64,000 bases of DNA from Chryseobacterium gotjawalense (GTDB lineage Bacteria > Bacteroidota > Bacteroidia > Flavobacteriales > Weeksellaceae): NCBI RefSeq assembly GCF_030012525.1, contig NZ_CP124855.1, positions 2,914,001 through 2,978,000 on the forward strand, in the 5' to 3' direction. Made by a program: the position numbers and the translations under genes. This document shows positions 61,176 to 64,000 of the stretch, piece after piece (position 1 is the first letter of the stretch; the number at the start of each line of letters is the position of its first letter). Below the pieces are notes generated by a model. That model saw only the letters and a list, made by a program, of their open reading frames with translations. It did not search any database and was not told the DNA's origin.

Positions 61176-62290
61176 AACCCCTAAAAGTCCTTCAGGTTTT
61201 CACCGTCCTCAACCGCGGCGGCGCTGAAACCAATCTGATGAATTACTACCGTCAGATGGATAGGGATCGTGTGCATTTTGATTTTTTAGTACACCGGCAG
61301 GAAGAGGGTGCTTACGAACAGGAAATAAAAAAAATGGGCGGTGAGATTTTCCGGTTGCCTGCTCTTCATCCCATGCAGATTAAACACTACAAAGCTGCGG
61401 TCAGAAAGTTTTTTGATGATAATCCCGGTTATCAGATCATTCATGGTCAATGCTCCGAATTGGGAATCTTTATCTACCGGGAAGCGAAGAAAAGAAAAAT
61501 CCCGGTGATTATTGCTCATGCACATAATTCCAAGATGGATTGGGATCAAAAAGCATTGTTCCGGATTTTGTGGAAGCACGGCATGCGGAAATACATCAAT
61601 ACCTATTTTAGCTGTGGACAGGATGCTGCGAAATGGCTCTTCGGTAAAAAAATGGCAGCGAAGGCTTATCAAATGAATAATGCTGTTAATACGGACGATT
61701 TTGTCTTCAACCCCTCTTTGCGGGAACGGATGCGTTCAAAACTGCATGCAGAAAATAGCTTTAATGTAATCCATGTCGGTCGTTTCAATATTCAAAAGAA
61801 CCACTGCTTTTTAATCCATATTTTCTCTGAAATCGTAAAAATTAATCCACAGAGTAAATTATTTTTAGTGGGTGAAGGGGAGCTTAAAAAAGAAATAGAA
61901 ACCAAAATCCATCAATTGAATCTCACCGAAAAAGTTGAATTTCTAGGTCTGCGCAGTGATGTTGCTGATCTTTTGCAGGCGATGGATGTATTTGTATTTC
62001 CTTCCTGGTTTGAAGGATTGCCCGTAGCATTGGTTGAGGCGCAAACGTCTGGGATCCTCTGCGCTGTTTCTGATGCCATCCCTCGTGAGGCCGTCTTGGT
62101 GCCGGATATTGTCGAGGTATGTTCGCTGCAGGATTCAGCAAAATACTGGGCTGAAAAGATGATAAAGAGACATCTTACTTTTATCCGTACTGATGTTTCG
62201 CACCACATCACTAAGGTGGGGTATGATATAAAAACCAATGCCTCAAAGTTGGAGCAGAAATATAGTGATCTAATCGACCAGTTTTCATGA
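61172..62290 (+). CDS. Glycosyltransferase family 4
   Basis: A 372-residue GT-B enzyme. VLQVFTVLNRGGAETNLMNYY start, IHVGRFNIQKNHCFLIHIF donor region, GEGELKKEIETKI, and the EX7E motif in FPSWFEGLPVALVEAQTSG. It resembles EpsF-type enzymes, which commonly sit near EpsG and EpsJ. It starts on an ATGA overlap and ends with another. Confidence 0.9.
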   Translation: MKPLKVLQVFTVLNRGGAETNLMNYYRQMDRDRVHFDFLVHRQEEGAYEQEIKKMGGEIFRLPALHPMQIKHYKAAVRKFFDDNPGYQIIHGQCSELGIFIYREAKKRKIPVIIAHAHNSKMDWDQKALFRILWKHGMRKYINTYFSCGQDAAKWLFGKKMAAKAYQMNNAVNTDDFVFNPSLRERMRSKLHAENSFNVIHVGRFNIQKNHCFLIHIFSEIVKINPQSKLFLVGEGELKKEIETKIHQLNLTEKVEFLGLRSDVADLLQAMDVFVFPSWFEGLPVALVEAQTSGILCAVSDAIPREAVLVPDIVEVCSLQDSAKYWAEKMIKRHLTFIRTDVSHHITKVGYDIKTNASKLEQKYSDLIDQFS

Positions 62291-63183
62291 AAGCACTAAC
62301 CATCTTTACACCGTCTTATAACCGTGCGCACCTTCTGCCGCGGATCTATACCTGTTTGAAAGACCAGACCTGTCAGGATTTTATCTGGTTAATCATAGAC
62401 GACGGTTCCGTAGATGATACCCGACAGGTCGTCACTGCTTTTATTCAGGAAGATACAATAGAAATACAATATATTTATCAGGAAAACCAGGGGATGCATG
62501 GGGCACACAATACGGCCTATGAAAATATCATTACCCCACTGAACACCTGTATTGACTCCGATGATTGTATGCCCATTGATGCCGTCGGGAAAATTCTGCG
62601 CAAATGGGAAATGGTTGAGAATAAAGAAAAATACAGTGGGCTTGTGGGCTTGGATGCTGATCTGAAAGGAAACCTCATCGGCTCCCGGTTTCGCACCGAA
62701 ACCACCACACTGGAAGACTTTTACCTTCAGGGCGGTACCGGTGATAAAAAATTAGTGTACCGCACAGCAGTGATGCAACAGTATCCGCCTTACCCGTTAT
62801 TTCCAGGGGAGAAGTATGTAGGGTTGGGTTATAAATACCAACTCGCAGATCAGGATTTCGAATTGGTAACCTTAAATGAGATTTTAGTCCTGGTCGATTA
62901 TCAGGCAGGCGGTTCTTCCAACAATATGTTTCGCCAGTATTATAACAATCCCCGCGGTTTCGCTTTTATCAGAAAGCAGGGAATGGTCATGTCAAAGTCA
63001 CCGGTCAAGCGGTTTAAAGATGCGGTTCATTATGTTTCCAGCAGTTTGCTGTCCGGAAACAGGAAATTCATTGCAGAATCCCCGCGCAAAGCAATGACCG
63101 TTTTGGCCTTTCCTTTAGGTTTGGTGCTCTATGCAATCGTACTTTTTAAAAACAGAGGTGCTATCGATACTAGTGAACTTTAG
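62287..63183 (+). CDS. Glycosyltransferase family 2
   Basis: A 298-residue GT-A enzyme: LTIFTPSYNRAHLLPRIYTCL, IIDDGSVDDTRQVV, and TCIDSDDCMPIDAV. It overlaps the previous gene by four bases. A C-terminal hydrophobic segment (AFPLGLVLYAIVLF) may tether it to the membrane. Confidence 0.88.
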   Translation: MKALTIFTPSYNRAHLLPRIYTCLKDQTCQDFIWLIIDDGSVDDTRQVVTAFIQEDTIEIQYIYQENQGMHGAHNTAYENIITPLNTCIDSDDCMPIDAVGKILRKWEMVENKEKYSGLVGLDADLKGNLIGSRFRTETTTLEDFYLQGGTGDKKLVYRTAVMQQYPPYPLFPGEKYVGLGYKYQLADQDFELVTLNEILVLVDYQAGGSSNNMFRQYYNNPRGFAFIRKQGMVMSKSPVKRFKDAVHYVSSSLLSGNRKFIAESPRKAMTVLAFPLGLVLYAIVLFKNRGAIDTSEL

Positions 63184-63276
63184 ACGATCAAAGACCAATT
63201 GTTTTTTAGAAAATAACAATGTGATGGGCATGAATACATTTTTTGCTCAAATAAGAAAGTGTAATTATTGATAAAT

Positions 63277-64000
63277 ATGAACTCTAACAAATCTAAACCG
63301 ATCTTTCTATCAGGCCTGAATGGTATCCGCACGATTGCTGCTTTTGGGGTTATTGTTTCACACATCAACATGTCTTTGTTAAAATTGAACATCCATAATT
63401 CATCGTTATTTGGATGGAATAAAGAAGGGAAACCAAATGGCTGGGTTTTAGGTGAACATGGGTGACCATGTTTTTTGTTCTAAGTGGTTTTTTAATCACC
63501 TACCTTTTACTGAAGGAATATCAAAAAACAAAAACAATAAAAATTAAGGATTTTTATATTCGAAGGATCTTACGGATTTGGCCGCTCTATTATCTCTACA
63601 TTGGTTTGGTGGCTTTATTAGCTTTAACCTCTATTTCATGGAGCAGTACATGGCTATATTATTTAACTTTTTTTGCTAATATCCCTTTTGTTTTAGGGAG
63701 TGCTTTGCCTGCAATGGATCACCTGTGGTCGATCTCGGTAGAAGAACAGTTCTACCTATTTTGGCCTCTTTTATTCTTGTTTTCCCTTAAAGGGAATTTT
63801 ATAAAAATCATATCGGTAATCATCCTCATTTTGGCGGTTTTCAGAATTTACATATGGTTTACAGCGCCTTTTTCGACCGTAGCTCTGTTTTCAGTAGTGA
63901 ACAGATTTGACTGCATGTTATTGGGAAGTTTAGGGGCTTACCTGTTTTTTAATCAGTCTAAAATCATCTTTTTTATTGATCATAAAATAACACAAACTTT
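63277..64000 (+). pseudogene. OafA/YrhL-type acyltransferase 3 gene with a frameshift, partial at window edge
   Basis: The first frame encodes NKSKPIFLSGLNGIRTIAAF and IVSHINMS, the usual start of an acyltransferase 3 domain, and stops after about 62 codons at GEHG. After a GGG run (63,460-63,462) the next frame continues the same protein: MFFVLSGFLITYLLLKEY, FYIRRILRIWPLYYL and the WSISVEEQFYLFWPLLF block, to the window edge. One missing G would explain it. It may be a true pseudogene, a phase-variable tract, or a sequencing error. It probably O-acetylates surface sugar when intact. Confidence 0.75.

Noticed and set aside
1..64000. tRNA or rRNA genes
   Set aside because: I looked in the gene gaps for cloverleaf-like sequence and conserved rRNA words and saw none; a tRNA search program could still find one I missed.

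Overview
The window looks like chromosome from a Bacteroidota bacterium of the order Flavobacteriales, most likely a Weeksellaceae (Chryseobacterium/Kaistella-like) species. The evidence is a PorP/SprF-type type IX secretion protein, flavobacterial families such as DUF3822 and DUF6370, no Shine-Dalgarno pattern, and Bacteroidota -7 promoter elements (TAnnTTTG) just upstream of many genes on both strands. I saw no rRNA, tRNA or CRISPR array.

Layout. (1) Positions 1-25,600 hold housekeeping genes in small, mostly independent units: a PIF1-like helicase, lnt, folB, the minus-strand gene set yicC, gmk, SDR reductase and nadA, a PASTA protein, an RluA-family pseudouridine synthase, a PorP/SprF protein, a RelE/ParE-type toxin-antitoxin pair, hemW, murI, rsmD with a DUF3822 gene, a small secreted DUF6370 protein, an IS3-family element, an Smr-domain protein, recX and glyA. 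(2) Positions about 22,350-28,400, on both sides of glyA, are almost entirely non-coding repeats: a 150-bp tandem array with two hairpins per unit, three reverse-oriented pieces of a longer element, and a 2.5-kb array of ten mosaic units of two types. (3) From 29,197 to the right edge all genes are on the plus strand and form one large surface-polysaccharide locus. It has wza and wzc, a UDP-HexNAc 4-epimerase and dehydrogenase (probably making UDP-GalNAcA), ABC exporter genes wzm and wzt, an aminotransferase with acetyltransferases, about thirteen cytoplasmic glycosyltransferases, a GT-C-like membrane protein, a pyruvyl transferase, an FkbM methyltransferase, a membrane-anchored GH88/GH105-like hydrolase, an MBOAT/SGNH O-acetylation pair, an EpsG-like polymerase and, at the edge, a frameshifted OafA-type acyltransferase.

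How the locus may work. The epimerase/dehydrogenase pair supplies uronic amino sugar and the aminotransferase with its acetyltransferase supplies an N-acylated amino sugar. The glycosyltransferases assemble the glycan, and pyruvyl, methyl and acetyl groups decorate it. Both Wzm/Wzt (ABC-dependent export) and EpsG plus Wza/Wzc (polymerase-dependent export) are present, with no flippase in the window. More than one polymer, or a mixed route, is therefore possible.

The most unusual feature is the intergenic DNA. Short tandem repeats of 7-8 bp occur at about sixteen places next to gene ends, with different core words at different places. In one place they carry an IS with its target duplication, and in another they form the last codons of a glycosyltransferase gene. 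Longer palindromic repeats sit between functional blocks, and a repeat-like hairpin appears to have been inserted in frame in the nucleotide-sugar dehydrogenase gene.
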